Shown here piece after piece: positions 53,412-63,881 of a DNA stretch of 64,000 nt (position 1 is the stretch's first letter; every line of letters starts with the position of its first letter). The position numbers and the translations under genes are program-made. Source of the stretch: Cytophagaceae bacterium (GTDB taxonomy: Bacteria > Bacteroidota > Bacteroidia > Cytophagales > UBA9547); contig JAIYAU010000034.1 of the NCBI GenBank assembly GCA_027488865.1, forward strand, positions 1-64,000, written 5' to 3'. The notes beneath the pieces are model-generated. The model ran no database searches, had not been told where the DNA came from, and worked only from the letters and a program-made list of their open reading frames with translations.

Positions 53412-56249
53412 TTACTGGTGATTTTGAAAATTAAGAGATGACTCTAATTCAATTTTTAAGAATTTAGCCGTGTGAGATACCTCATTTAATGCAACCGTTT
53501 CTGGAGTGCCTTCAGCTACAATTGTTCCCCCTTTAGTACCCCCTTCAGGTCCTATGTCAATAACGTGATCTGCTACTTTAATTACATCTAAATTATGTTC
53601 AATAATCAAAATCGTATTACCCTTATCAACCAGTTTATTAAGTATATCCATTAATCGCTTAATATCTTCAAAGTGCAATCCGGTAGTAGGCTCATCTAGG
53701 ATATAAAGTGTTTTGCCAGTATCCTTTTTAGAAAGCTCTGTTGCCAATTTTACACGTTGAGCTTCACCACCCGACAATGTGGTTGCGTGTTGCCCTAATG
53801 TGATATACCCCAAACCAACCTCTTTTAAAGTAGCGATTTTTCTTAATATTTTTGGTTGAGCTTCAAAATACTCAACTGCCTGCTCAACTGTAAGATCTAG
53901 GACATCGGAAATTGATTTTCCTTTAAATCTTACCTCAAGGGTCTCACGATTATAGCGTTTTCCTTTACAAGTTTCGCATTGCACATGAACGTCTGGCAAA
54001 AAGTCCATTTCTATTACCTTCATTCCTCCTCCTTCACATGTTTCACAACGACCACCTTTTACATTAAAAGAGAAACGCCCTTGTCCATATCCCCTTATTT
54101 TAGACTCCGGAAGTTGTGCAAACAAATTTCTAATCTCGGTGAAAACTCCGGTATAAGTAGCTGGATTTGAACGTGGTGTCCTGCCTATAGGCGATTGATC
54201 TACTTCAATAACTTTGTCAATATGCTCCAAGCCTTCTAGGTCTTTGTAGGCCAGTGGTTCCTTTTTTGCATTAAAAAAGAACCTATTTAAAATTGGAAAT
54301 AATGTATCATGAATAAGTGTAGATTTTCCACTTCCCGATACACCAGTCACACAGATCATTTTACCTAATGGAAGTGTCAAGGTCACATCTTTAAGGTTAT
54401 TCCCAGTAGCTTGCTTGAGTACGAGTACCTTACCAGAACCTTCTCGTCTTACGATTGGCACCTCTATCATTTTTGTACCATTAAGGTAGCTTGCTGTGGT
54501 ACTTCCAAGATTCAAAAACTGCGCTGGAGTGCCATGAGCCACCACATTACCTCCGTGTCTTCCTGCACCAGGACCAATATCTAAAATATAATCGCAAGCC
54601 AGCATCATATCTTTATCGTGTTCCACCACCATTACAGTGTTGCCTAGATCTCGTAAATTTTTTAAAGCGTCAATTAACTTTACGTTATCACGTTGGTGAA
54701 GTCCGATACTGGGCTCATCTAAAATATACAAAACCCCAACCAATTGCGAACCAATTTGTGTTGCTAACCTAATCCGTTGTGCCTCACCGCCTGATAACGT
54801 TCTCATTGGTCGATTGAGTCTTAGGTAATCTAGTCCTACGTCCAGTAATAGCTTAATACGTTTCCTGATTTCTTTAAGTACTTCAGCAGCTATCAAATTC
54901 TGTCTATCTGTAAGTCTGCTTTCAATGTTAACAAAAAACTCCTCTAGCACATTTACATCCATTGCAGACAGCTCTGCAATATTTTTTTGATCAATTTTAA
55001 AATGCAACGATTCTTTCTTTAACCTTGCGCCATTGCACTCTGGACACGTTTTTTCTCTTGTGTATTCACTAATCCAATCTTGGGTTTTATCAGAACCAGT
55101 TTCATGCTGTCGTTTTAAAAAATTTATTATTCCTTCATATTTAGTTTCCCAAGTTTCGCCCGGATATTTTTTACTATCCACCTCAACCGCCTCATTACTT
55201 CCATAAAGTAGCACTTCAAGCACTTCCCTAGGAATGTCTTTTATGGCAGATGAGATATTAAGTTTGTATCGTTTAAGGATAACGTCTATTTGTTTAAAAA
55301 TCCAAATGTCTCTAAACTCGCCTAAAGGGGCTATTCCTCCACGACTGATACTTAAATTAGGATCTGGGATAACTGCATCCTCGGTTATTTCCTCTATTAC
55401 TCCTAGGCCGTTGCATTGCTGACAAGCACCATAAGGCGAGTTAAATGAAAAACTATTTGGTGCTGGCTCGTCATATGAAATACCTGACTCCGGATCCATC
55501 AAATACTTGGAAAAATGATGTATTTGATTGTTTTCATCTAGCAACATTACTACTCCTTTGCCATGGGTCATGGCAATTTTAACAGACTGTGTTATTCTAT
55601 ATCTATCTTCTTCTTTGGCCACAATCCTATCTACAACCAGCTCAATATCATGCGTTTTGTATCGATCGAGTTGCATTTTTGGAACTATGTCTTCCAAGTT
55701 CTCATTTATTCTAACTTTAGTAAACCCTAGTTTTCTAACCTGTTCAAAAAGTTCACGGTAATGACCTTTTCTACCTTTTACCAATGGTGCTAATAAAACA
55801 AGTTTTTTATTTAGAAAATTTTCTAAAATATGATTAATTACTTGGTCTTCAGATTGTCGAATCATCTTTTTGCCAGTAACAAACGAGTAAGCTTCTCCGG
55901 CACGGGCGTATAGAAGTCTTAAGAAATCATAAATTTCCGTTACCGTACCAACTGTAGAGCGTGGATTCCGCGAGGTGGTTTTTTGTTCAATGGAAATTAC
56001 TGGACTTAATCCATTAATTTTATCAACATCAGGCCGCTCCATGTCTCCAATAAAACTGCGTGCATAGGCCGAAAAGGTTTCCATATATCGGCGCTGACCC
56101 TCAGCATAAATGGTATCAAAAGCCAAGGATGATTTTCCGCTACCACTTATTCCGGTAATTACCACAAGCTTATTTCGTGGTATTACCACATCTATATTTT
56201 TAAGGTTGTGCTCTCGAGCGCCAAACACCTCTATCATCTCTTCTGTCAT
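53412..56249 (-). CDS. uvrA: Excinuclease ABC subunit A
   Basis: 945 residues from [16 protein letters not shown]; an upstream in-frame start would add 17 atypical residues and is rejected. It recognises bulky DNA lesions in nucleotide excision repair with UvrB. Two ABC ATPase modules: Walker [15 protein letters not shown] (about 33) and [14 protein letters not shown] (about 632), signatures [12 protein letters not shown] and [12 protein letters not shown]. Zinc-binding sites are [17 protein letters not shown] and CETCEGGG ... [10 protein letters not shown]. Single gene. Confidence 0.97.
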   Translation of the reverse strand: MTEEMIEVFGAREHNLKNIDVVIPRNKLVVITGISGSGKSSLAFDTIYAEGQRRYMETFSAYARSFIGDMERPDVDKINGLSPVISIEQKTTSRNPRSTVGTVTEIYDFLRLLYARAGEAYSFVTGKKMIRQSEDQVINHILENFLNKKLVLLAPLVKGRKGHYRELFEQVRKLGFTKVRINENLEDIVPKMQLDRYKTHDIELVVDRIVAKEEDRYRITQSVKIAMTHGKGVVMLLDENNQIHHFSKYLMDPESGISYDEPAPNSFSFNSPYGACQQCNGLGVIEEITEDAVIPDPNLSISRGGIAPLGEFRDIWIFKQIDVILKRYKLNISSAIKDIPREVLEVLLYGSNEAVEVDSKKYPGETWETKYEGIINFLKRQHETGSDKTQDWISEYTREKTCPECNGARLKKESLHFKIDQKNIAELSAMDVNVLEEFFVNIESRLTDRQNLIAAEVLKEIRKRIKLLLDVGLDYLRLNRPMRTLSGGEAQRIRLATQIGSQLVGVLYILDEPSIGLHQRDNVKLIDALKNLRDLGNTVMVVEHDKDMMLACDYILDIGPGAGRHGGNVVAHGTPAQFLNLGSTTASYLNGTKMIEVPIVRREGSGKVLVLKQATGNNLKDVTLTLPLGKMICVTGVSGSGKSTLIHDTLFPILNRFFFNAKKEPLAYKDLEGLEHIDKVIEVDQSPIGRTPRSNPATYTGVFTEIRNLFAQLPESKIRGYGQGRFSFNVKGGRCETCEGGGMKVIEMDFLPDVHVQCETCKGKRYNRETLEVRFKGKSISDVLDLTVEQAVEYFEAQPKILRKIATLKEVGLGYITLGQHATTLSGGEAQRVKLATELSKKDTGKTLYILDEPTTGLHFEDIKRLMDILNKLVDKGNTILIIEHNLDVIKVADHVIDIGPEGGTKGGTIVAEGTPETVALNEVSHTAKFLKIELESSLNFQNHQ

Positions 56250-56388
56250 GATGCAGTAGTTACCTAGTTTTTTAAAGATTTTTACCCGATTGTTAACCAA
56301 GGTAAATGGTAAAGTTCACTATTTGAAACTGTAAAGGAAAGGATTTGTTAAAAATGAATCTAAAAAATCACATAGAAGTAGTTTTGCT

Positions 56389-57114
56389 TCAATAAGACAA
56401 AAATACCTTTAGGTCATCCAATTTTATTCTTTCTTCATAAATAGCCTTACCTATTATCACTCCATAAATATTCATTTCATTTAATTTTTCAACATCATGA
56501 ATATGAGCCACACCTCCACTAGCTATAATATTGAGCATCTGATACTTATCTTGAATTTCTTTATAAAGGTCAAACGATGGCCCTTCTAGCAAACCATCTT
56601 TGGCCACATCTGTACTTATGGTGTACTTAATACCTTGAGGTAAATATTCTTCAATAATGTCCCATAGCCATACATCACTTGTTTCTTGCCAGCCATGTAC
56701 AGCAATTTTTTTGTTTTTAGTGTCAGTACCTAAGATGATTTTTTCGCCACCATAATTACTCAACCATTTACCAAACAAATCTCTATTCTTAACAGCCACA
56801 CTACCTCCAGTAATTTGGTTAGCCCCACATTCAAATGCTATTTTAATATCATCGTCAGACTGTATCCCTCCACCAAAATCTACAACCAAACCTGTTTTGC
56901 TGCAAACATCTTCAAGTACACGGTGATTCACCACTTTTTTTTCCTTGGCGCCATCCAAGTCTACCAAATGTAACCGTCTAATGCCAAAGGCCTCAAATCG
57001 CTTTGCAACCTCTAGCGGATGGTCATGATAACTTTTCTTTTGAGTATAGTCTCCTTGAGTTAGACGAACACATTTTCCATCAATTACATCAATGGCTGGT
57101 ATAATTTCAATCAT
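56389..57114 (-). CDS. hisA: Phosphoribosylformimino-AICAR ribotide isomerase
   Basis: 241 residues, TIM barrel. It catalyses the Amadori isomerisation of ProFAR in histidine synthesis. Seen: IIPAIDVIDGKCVRLTQGD with the catalytic Asp8 region, HLVDLDGAK, VVDFGGGIQSDDDI (about 77-90), ISTDVAKDGLLEGPSF (about 141-156, second catalytic Asp) and IIASGGVAHIHD. No other his gene is in the window, so hisA is detached from the usual operon. Confidence 0.93.
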   Translation of the reverse strand: MIEIIPAIDVIDGKCVRLTQGDYTQKKSYHDHPLEVAKRFEAFGIRRLHLVDLDGAKEKKVVNHRVLEDVCSKTGLVVDFGGGIQSDDDIKIAFECGANQITGGSVAVKNRDLFGKWLSNYGGEKIILGTDTKNKKIAVHGWQETSDVWLWDIIEEYLPQGIKYTISTDVAKDGLLEGPSFDLYKEIQDKYQMLNIIASGGVAHIHDVEKLNEMNIYGVIIGKAIYEERIKLDDLKVFLSY

Positions 57115-57167
57115 AATTATTTTATTATTTGCAAAACTAAGTTAATCTTTTAATTAAATAAATGGTT

Positions 57168-59648
57168 TTATGAAGACCTTTTTCTGGGGCCTTTCACGGC
57201 CTCTGCTGTTAAAGGATCTTCAGGCCAAGCATGCCGTTGATACTTAACTCTCAATTCCTTTCGCACTTCTGGATAAATATTTTTCCAAAAACTTTTTAAA
57301 TCTTGTGTCACTTGTACTGGTTTATAGCCAGGCGATAATAAATGGAGCAATATCTTTACTTGTCCGTTACATATAGTGGGCGTATCCATCCATCCAAACA
57401 CTTCTTGAAGTCGAACTGCTAAAATAGGCAAACCACCCGCTTCTTGATATAACAATTTAATTTTAGAACCTGTAGGTACTTCAATCGTTTCTGGAGCTAG
57501 TTTTTGAAGTGAATTGGATTGCTCCCATGACAACATAGAACCTAGAATTTCATACATATTTAATTTTTTAAAATCTTCAAGTTTGTTTATTTGACTAACA
57601 AAAGGGGGCAACCATTGGTCTACATTGCGGACCAAATTATCGTTATCAACTTGCGGCCATGTGTTGTCTGGAAACCTTGACGATATGAAACTCACTCTAA
57701 GCTGCCATTGAATAGCCTCTTCGGTAAAATTAAATATTTGAAATCCTTCCTTTTTAACCACTTTACATAATACACCAACTTTGGTTTCTAATGAAATCCC
57801 GTTTAACAAAGAAGTTTCCACTAAATTATCTCCAAGTTTAATTTCTTTTCTGGCGATGAATACACCTTTTTGATAATCCCAGTCTACAACTTCCTCAATA
57901 GTAAATCTTTCCTTGAAATTTTGAATATTAATTGGTGCAGCACTAAAAATCTTTCCTTCATTTTTACCAGCATCTACATGTGCAATGGCCAACCATTCTT
58001 CAGTCATAAGTTGATCTTGCTCATTTAAAACTGCCACTTTCCCATTGCTAAGTCTGTACTTGTTACCATTTTTTGTAATCCTTTTCGCTATTCTTTCTGG
58101 ATACGCAAAAGCTAAAAGTTGACCAACTTGTTCATAACTATAATAATCACCCGAGACCTTGAAGTTAAAAATTCTGTGCCAAGCATCAACCAGCTTTTCT
58201 ATTCGTGAAAGAATATTTTTGTCTGCGTTGGTATATTCCTTTTTCCTCCATTTAACAAGTTCTTCTAGTCTGTAGGCAAGATTACTGCTAATTTCTTTAC
58301 TCAAAGGGTCTTTTTCTTCTATAAGTGCGGCAATATCACATGCTAACGCAAGAAAGGAAAGTTTATTTGCTTCAAGGAGCATGTACGCTATACGTGGGTG
58401 GGTAGGTAGACTTACAATTTGCTTGCCCAAAACAGAAATTTTGTTATTTTCTAGTGCCCCAAGTTGGTGTAATAAACCTTTAGCTTGTACCACTGCTGAT
58501 GCTGGTGGCATGGTTAGCCATGACAATTTTTGAACATCCTCCCTTCCCCATATGGCAAGCTCAAGTACAGTAGATGATAAATCTGCCTCTAATATTTCTG
58601 GCGTTCTATTAGCGACAAGATACTGGTGTTGGCCTTGAGCCCACATACGATAACAAATGCCAGGACCCAATCTCCCAGCCCTTCCAGCTCTCTGGTCTGC
58701 CACATCTAAGGTAACAGAGGTGGTAGTTAACGCTGTAAGTCCAGAACGTAAATCAAATTTTGGTGCGCGAGACAACCCACTGTCAATTACAATGGTAATT
58801 CCTTCAATGGTGAGGGAGGTCTCAGCAATAGAAGTTGCTAAAACAAGTTTTCTTTTGCCCAAAGGATGTGGACTTATTGCTTCCTGCTGGGCATGTTGAG
58901 GCAATTCACCATAAAGCGGAAAAACCTCTATGGACAAAGACTGTTGGTTTAAAAGTTCGATTGTGCGTAAAATCTCACCAGCTCCAGGCAAAAACACCAA
59001 TATATCTCCTTCATGTTCAAGAAATGCTTGTTTAATCGCGCTCAAAGTTCGTAGTGGCAATGGGGCATCTGTTTGTGGCAAGTAAAAATATTTAATGGGG
59101 AATTGTCGTCCTTGACTGGTAAGTATAGGAGCATTGCCCAATAATGTAGAAAGAGCCTCCCCATCTAATGTGGCCGACATTATTAATATCCTTAAGTCTT
59201 CCCTTAAAACTTGTTGTATTTCTCGAGCTAGAGCTAGCGACAAATCTGCCTGTAGGCTTCTTTCGTGAAACTCATCAAAAATCAACAAACCAACACCTTC
59301 CAACGTATTATCCTGCTGAATCATTCTGGTTAATACCCCTTCGGTGACAATATCGATTTTTGTATTTGATGTGGTTGTGTTTTCAAATCGTATTTTATAC
59401 CCAACAGTTTTACCAATTGGTTCATTTAAAGAAGAAGCAATTCTGGCTGAAATAGCACGTGCAGCTATCCTTCTAGGTTCTAACATAAGGATCTTTTTCC
59501 CTTCCAACCATGGCTCATTAACAAGTTCAATTGGCAAAACTGTGCTTTTGCCAGCTCCTGGCGCCGCTTGTAAGATTAATACATTACGCTGAAATAAGTT
59601 GTATTTAATTTGAGGCAAAAGCTCATATATTGGTAATGTTTTATCCAT
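57168..59648 (-). CDS. hrpB: ATP-dependent helicase HrpB
   Basis: 826 residues, usual length. DEAH-type SF2 helicase: Walker A QAAPGAGKSTVLPIEL (about 27-42), the DEAH-box variant LIFDEFHERSLQADLSLA (about 122-139), SAT motif IMSATLDGEA, motif V/VI TSIAETSLTIEGITIVID and DQRAGRAGRLGPG. The C-terminal HrpB region ends LRVKYQRHAWPEDP. Likely an RNA helicase; the physiological role is poorly known. 53 bases upstream of hisA on the same strand. Confidence 0.95.
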   Translation of the reverse strand: MDKTLPIYELLPQIKYNLFQRNVLILQAAPGAGKSTVLPIELVNEPWLEGKKILMLEPRRIAARAISARIASSLNEPIGKTVGYKIRFENTTTSNTKIDIVTEGVLTRMIQQDNTLEGVGLLIFDEFHERSLQADLSLALAREIQQVLREDLRILIMSATLDGEALSTLLGNAPILTSQGRQFPIKYFYLPQTDAPLPLRTLSAIKQAFLEHEGDILVFLPGAGEILRTIELLNQQSLSIEVFPLYGELPQHAQQEAISPHPLGKRKLVLATSIAETSLTIEGITIVIDSGLSRAPKFDLRSGLTALTTTSVTLDVADQRAGRAGRLGPGICYRMWAQGQHQYLVANRTPEILEADLSSTVLELAIWGREDVQKLSWLTMPPASAVVQAKGLLHQLGALENNKISVLGKQIVSLPTHPRIAYMLLEANKLSFLALACDIAALIEEKDPLSKEISSNLAYRLEELVKWRKKEYTNADKNILSRIEKLVDAWHRIFNFKVSGDYYSYEQVGQLLAFAYPERIAKRITKNGNKYRLSNGKVAVLNEQDQLMTEEWLAIAHVDAGKNEGKIFSAAPINIQNFKERFTIEEVVDWDYQKGVFIARKEIKLGDNLVETSLLNGISLETKVGVLCKVVKKEGFQIFNFTEEAIQWQLRVSFISSRFPDNTWPQVDNDNLVRNVDQWLPPFVSQINKLEDFKKLNMYEILGSMLSWEQSNSLQKLAPETIEVPTGSKIKLLYQEAGGLPILAVRLQEVFGWMDTPTICNGQVKILLHLLSPGYKPVQVTQDLKSFWKNIYPEVRKELRVKYQRHAWPEDPLTAEAVKGPRKRSS

Positions 59649-60016
59649 TTATTCTAATCTATTAAAATAATTACCAATTGTTCTATCAAATAAATTGCAT
59701 TATTATCTTCAAAATCTAGTAAGGTTTATTTACAAAAATAACCTCCTTAAAACAAAAATATAGAAATTAGTGAAATCTGCAAGATTAAAAGACTTGAGGT
59801 AAGATGGTAACCCATAAACAATCTTGTGAAATGGCTCAAACAGCCTGATAATTTATTTAAACGACTCCATACCTTATTAACTACTTAAAACTAGGATTAG
59901 ACAAGCAAAGTACTCCCTTTACGTTATCCAATTTTCCTTGGTACTAAAAATTAATCCTTTAACTATTCGAGACACTAAAAACAGTGAAATTATGATCTCA
60001 ATGTAATTAATCTCAT
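59649..60016. other. Intergenic region between hrpB and the epimerase gene
   Basis: About 370 bases, AT-rich. It must contain the hrpB promoter (hrpB is read leftwards). No repeats, hairpins or ORFs of note were seen. Confidence 0.5.
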
Positions 60017-60922
60017 TTACAAAAGGTCATTTACTGCCTCGTGAAATCTGGAATATTTAAACACAAAACCTAGTTCTTGTAATTTGTAAGAAACCACTTT
60101 TCTACTTTTTAATAAAAGCTCGGTTTCAGTTCTTAATAAATATGCTCCAATTTCAAGTACCCACTTAGCTGCTGGTAACCCAAAGGGTACATTTGCCTTT
60201 TTACGAATCAAATGCATTACTTCTCTGTTTGGTAGTGGATTAGGAGCAGCGCAATTGATTACACCTTCTATATTTTCAGAATTAATTACAAACTGTATAA
60301 TATTGAATAAATCTTCAATATGTATCCAACTAAAATATTGATTACCGTTACCTTGTATTCCACCCAATCCAAATTTAGCTAGGTTGTAATATGCGAGTAA
60401 AGCACCACCGTCTTTTCCTAAAACAATGCTCATTCTTAAAATTACCTTTCTAGTGTTTTCCAAATCGATCATGTTAAATGTATTTTCCCATTTTTGACAA
60501 ACCTGAACCGAAAAATCATTGTGAAATTCGCCGTTATATTCATTCATTGTTTTATCTAAAGAGTGTCGGTAAATGGTAGCTGAACTGCTATTTATCCAAA
60601 CTTTAGGTGCACTTTCACATAATTTTATAGCTTGTCCAATTATAAGTGTTGTGTCTACCCTAGAGGCAAAAATTTCATTTTTATTTTTCTTGGTATATCT
60701 ACAATTAACACTTTTACCTGCCAAATTGAGCAATAAATCTGCATTTTCAAGTTCTTTTACCCATGAGCTTATTGTCTTTCCATCCCAATAAACTTCATTG
60801 GTTTTATTAGGATGTCTACATAAAATGATTACTTTTTCGGTTATTGGTTCTAACATTTTCTCCAAAGCTTGACCTATAAATCCATTGCCACCAGCAATAA
60901 CTATTTTATTGTATTTTTTCAT
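60017..60922 (-). CDS. TIGR01777-type epimerase (YfcH-like)
   Basis: 301 residues. SDR-type start IVIAGGNGFIGQALEKML (8-25), followed by LLNLAGKSVNCRYTKKNK (about 63-80), NSSSATIYRH in place of the usual SSTAxYG strand, and FSWIHIEDLFNIIQFVI (about 202-218). The C-terminal DUF1731-like part KVVSYKLQELGFVFKY is typical. No substrate is known. Its gene lies 36 bases after the DCC-domain gene, so they are probably one operon. Confidence 0.88.
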   Translation of the reverse strand: MKKYNKIVIAGGNGFIGQALEKMLEPITEKVIILCRHPNKTNEVYWDGKTISSWVKELENADLLLNLAGKSVNCRYTKKNKNEIFASRVDTTLIIGQAIKLCESAPKVWINSSSATIYRHSLDKTMNEYNGEFHNDFSVQVCQKWENTFNMIDLENTRKVILRMSIVLGKDGGALLAYYNLAKFGLGGIQGNGNQYFSWIHIEDLFNIIQFVINSENIEGVINCAAPNPLPNREVMHLIRKKANVPFGLPAAKWVLEIGAYLLRTETELLLKSRKVVSYKLQELGFVFKYSRFHEAVNDLL

Positions 60923-60958
60923 AATATGAAATGAGAAGGAATAATTTTGATTTTAAAA

Positions 60959-61774
60959 CTAGAATAGGACCAAGGTGATGACAATTATTCCCAACAAAAC
61001 CCTGAAGAGTAACCATGATAACGTTAAGCTAGAAGGTAAATTGAGCAATATTACACGCCTATGATGTTCTATCAACATGGCAACAGCAACTAATGTAAAC
61101 AGTACTAGTTTAAGCATCTCATTTTCACATAATAATGTAATTATTACTAACACCATAGAGCCTAAAAACGAAACAAACGAATTGTTGCCTAAATAATCAG
61201 CGATAACTGCTTTGGCTTGTTTTCTAATAATAATCGATTGAATTAAAAAATGAGCCATAAAAACACCGAACTCAACGATAATAGTATGATTTTTAAAGGG
61301 ATAGTTTGAGAAATTGGCAAAATAATTACTTAAGATTACACTTGAAACTAAACTGGTTATTAGAATAAATGCAATTCTACTTTTTATGTTAAAATCTGGT
61401 GAGCAGGTATAATTACCTACTTTTCTTGGTATTATAATATGTCTATTAAATGATATAAAATGATATAATATATTGAATATCAGCTTTATAATTGTCAACT
61501 TCCAGATTGCGCGAACCAACCAAAAACTGTTACCAATAATCTTAACTAGGCTTTCTGTACCATAATATACCTTACCTGTTTGTATGTTTACTAGAGCGAT
61601 TTCATTACGTGACCTTTCCTTATCTATTTGTTTATCAATATCTTCACTTCGGGTAGCCCAGTTTTGGCGACCATCGTTTGCCAACATTCCTGTTTGTACA
61701 AATACGTTTGAATAGGCCCTACAAAGTGGACAATCTTGATCGTAAAGTAGCACATGATTTTCGAGAGTTTTCAT
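60959..61774 (-). CDS. DCC (DUF393) domain fused to a membrane region
   Basis: 271 residues. An N-terminal DCC-type thioredoxin-like domain with LLYDQDCPLCRAYSNVF (about 9-25, D-x-D-C-x-x-C) is followed from about residue 85 by six or so membrane helices. DCC proteins usually stand alone at about 130 residues, so the fusion is notable. Function unknown; the C-x-x-C suggests a redox role at the membrane. Upstream of the epimerase and downstream of a GbsR-like regulator on the same strand. Confidence 0.8.
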   Translation of the reverse strand: MKTLENHVLLYDQDCPLCRAYSNVFVQTGMLANDGRQNWATRSEDIDKQIDKERSRNEIALVNIQTGKVYYGTESLVKIIGNSFWLVRAIWKLTIIKLIFNILYHFISFNRHIIIPRKVGNYTCSPDFNIKSRIAFILITSLVSSVILSNYFANFSNYPFKNHTIIVEFGVFMAHFLIQSIIIRKQAKAVIADYLGNNSFVSFLGSMVLVIITLLCENEMLKLVLFTLVAVAMLIEHHRRVILLNLPSSLTLSWLLFRVLLGIIVITLVLF

Positions 61775-61871
61775 AATTATTATTATTTTTATACTTTCTG
61801 AATTTATTGAAATATATTTATAAAATTTTTTAGTTAGACGTGAATGTTCTAGATATCATATATGGATTTAT

Positions 61872-62378
61872 TTATTTCATTAGTTTAAATATTGACGAGA
61901 AAAACCAGTTTTCGTCTGCTTTAATGATTGTATCAATGGTTTTGTTGGCATTTGACACAAATTCTGTCATGTTTTTAACAGTTTTACGAAACTGAACAAC
62001 ATCTACACTCGTGCTATCCTCTTCAATACTAGACAGTTGCTCTAGTACCTTCAGCACCGGTTCAATCTCTCTGCGCTTTCGCTCACGCGCGACACGCTTA
62101 AATATCTCAAACATATCCTTCTCCGCTTCAAAAAACTCCTTTCTTTCTCCAGGTTTAAGAATTTTTTTGACCAAATCCCAAGTTATCAACTCTCTGATAT
62201 TCATATTGGCATTGCCCCTAGAAATACTCAATTCTTCCATAATTTCTTCGGCAGAAAGAGCTTCTGGGGATATCAACAACAAGGCATGTATTTGAGCCAT
62301 GGTTCTATTGATGCCCCATTGTGTGGCCAAGGTGCCCCATGTACCTAAAAATTCTTGTTTTCCCTGTTCAAAGTTCAT
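61872..62378 (-). CDS. GbsR/MarR-family transcriptional regulator
   Basis: 168 residues from MNFEQGKQEFLGTWGTLATQ; an upstream Met would add a hydrophobic 16-residue stretch and is rejected. Winged helix: MAQIHALLLISPEALSAEEI and ELSISRGNANMNIRELITWD (about 52-71, recognition helix). A C-terminal helical region follows. GbsR-type regulators respond to small molecules such as choline in Bacillus, but the ligand here is unknown. It is 97 bases upstream of the DCC gene, which it may control. Confidence 0.85.
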   Translation of the reverse strand: MNFEQGKQEFLGTWGTLATQWGINRTMAQIHALLLISPEALSAEEIMEELSISRGNANMNIRELITWDLVKKILKPGERKEFFEAEKDMFEIFKRVARERKRREIEPVLKVLEQLSSIEEDSTSVDVVQFRKTVKNMTEFVSNANKTIDTIIKADENWFFSSIFKLMK

Positions 62379-62573
62379 TTTTGATATTTTACTGATGTAT
62401 ACTACAAAAATGATAAAATGTTTCATACTTTCAAATATTATTGAAACATTTATATCGTTATTGATAGATTAGAATACCAGATTCTAGTAGTTCCTATCTT
62501 AAGTATTTTATAACCAAGGGATTATTTTTGTTACAAATAAACATTTTATTAAACATTTGCATAAATTTGAAAT

Positions 62574-63308
62574 ATGGACTTTTCGCCCCTATTTTTAATC
62601 TTGTTGGCTATTATTGCATTTCTATATGCTTCAGTTGGGCATGGTGGAGCTAGTGGGTATTTGGTCGTAATGGCCATAATGGGCGTTGCTCCCACTGTGA
62701 TGAAACCCTCCGCTTTGCTCATGAACTTGGCCGTTTCAGCATTTTCATTTATTGGATTTTATAAAGCAGGATTTTTTAAGCTAAAGCTTTTTATACCTTT
62801 CGCAATCGCCAGTATGCCCATGGCTTTTATTGGAGGCAAAATGACGTTATCCGATGATATCTACAAGCAAGTGTTGGCAATATGTATACTCATTTCAATT
62901 GTTAGAATTCTGTATCAATTCAAGCAACAACATCAAATAAACCGCCCCATTCCTTTATGGGCTGGTTTAGTTTCGGGTGGCTTCATTGGACTTCTTTCGG
63001 GCATGATTGGTATAGGCGGAGGAATTATTTTAAGTCCTTTAATGCTGGTTATGCGATGGGCCAGTCTCAAAGAAACCGCAGCCGTATCGGCACTTTTTAT
63101 TTTTGTCAATTCTTTATCTGGCCTTTTAGGACAACTTCATAACGGCACAATTCATTTTACCAATCAAATGCATACTTCACTTATGGCAACAATTTTTGGG
63201 GGGCTTTTAGGCGCATTTTTTGGTAGTCAAAAATTTAACACCCCTACTTTACGTTACCTATTGGCAATCGGCCTTACAATTGCCAGTTTTAAACTAGCCT
63301 TTATTTAA
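62574..63308 (+). CDS. TSUP (TauE/SafE) family permease
   Basis: 244 residues with eight hydrophobic helices in two halves, each opening with a glycine-rich turn: SVGHGGASGYLVVMAIMGVAP (about 21-41) and SGMIGIGGGIILSPLMLVMRW (about 142-162). The family exports or imports sulfite, sulfoacetate or related organosulfonates. Divergent from the GbsR-like gene across a 195-bp gap, so co-regulation is possible. Confidence 0.88.
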   Translation: MDFSPLFLILLAIIAFLYASVGHGGASGYLVVMAIMGVAPTVMKPSALLMNLAVSAFSFIGFYKAGFFKLKLFIPFAIASMPMAFIGGKMTLSDDIYKQVLAICILISIVRILYQFKQQHQINRPIPLWAGLVSGGFIGLLSGMIGIGGGIILSPLMLVMRWASLKETAAVSALFIFVNSLSGLLGQLHNGTIHFTNQMHTSLMATIFGGLLGAFFGSQKFNTPTLRYLLAIGLTIASFKLAFI

Positions 63309-63626
63309 TTGCACAATACTCAAAAGAAGCTTAGATTTTAATGTGCATCGACACCAAATAATTTGGCAAAATAACCCAAATAATTAAAATAGAAACTAAA
63401 TTATGCACCCTATATTTACAATTTGAAACATTTTAATGACTTTTGAGTATAATATCACAACGTATAATACAATTATTACGGTTTTAAACAATAACTAAGT
63501 ATCAAATAATCAAGGCAATGCCATTTTTACTTATGTTATTTTGTTGATTTTATTACAAATGCTAAAAATGTACTGATATACAAATAGATATCTTAATTGT
63601 TACATGTAGTTTTGTGGTGTAGATAA
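63309..63626. other. AT-rich intergenic region
   Basis: 318 bases with no ORF or repeat. Near the right end is TAGTTTTG (63607-63614), a perfect Bacteroidota -7 box, 12 bases before the small ORF at 63627; no -33 TTG at usual spacing is visible. Confidence 0.5.
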
Positions 63627-63785
63627 ATGTGGACGCGTATGAAACAATTAAACATACTAAAACGAATATTCTTTTTTGAAGAAGACGAAGAAGGTATAGT
63701 CAAACCAATAAGGAGAGAATTAAAATGGAGCTCGTTTAAGATACTCAATTCTAAAATTAAAATAGAACGAATGCATCTATTTTAA
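63627..63785 (+). CDS. Small basic hypothetical protein (52 residues)
   Basis: An ORF below the usual length cut-off: MWTRMKQLNILKRIFFFEED then IVKPIRRELKWSSFKIL. It has a mixed Arg/Lys and acidic-patch character. It has a -7-like TAGTTTTG just upstream. It may be real or chance; no family is recognised. Confidence 0.35.
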   Translation: MWTRMKQLNILKRIFFFEEDEEGIVKPIRRELKWSSFKILNSKIKIERMHLF

Positions 63786-63881
63786 CCATCAATCTATTTA
63801 ATGTATTTTTTAAATAATTTAAGTATTTTAACTTTGAATAATTATTTGCGGTATCCTCACCCGAAGATTTAATTATTTAAA

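Noticed and set aside
53412-56300. The longest uvrA frame starting at 56300
   Set aside because: The first 17 residues do not resemble UvrA and the internal Met gives the typical start [12 protein letters not shown]-type context.
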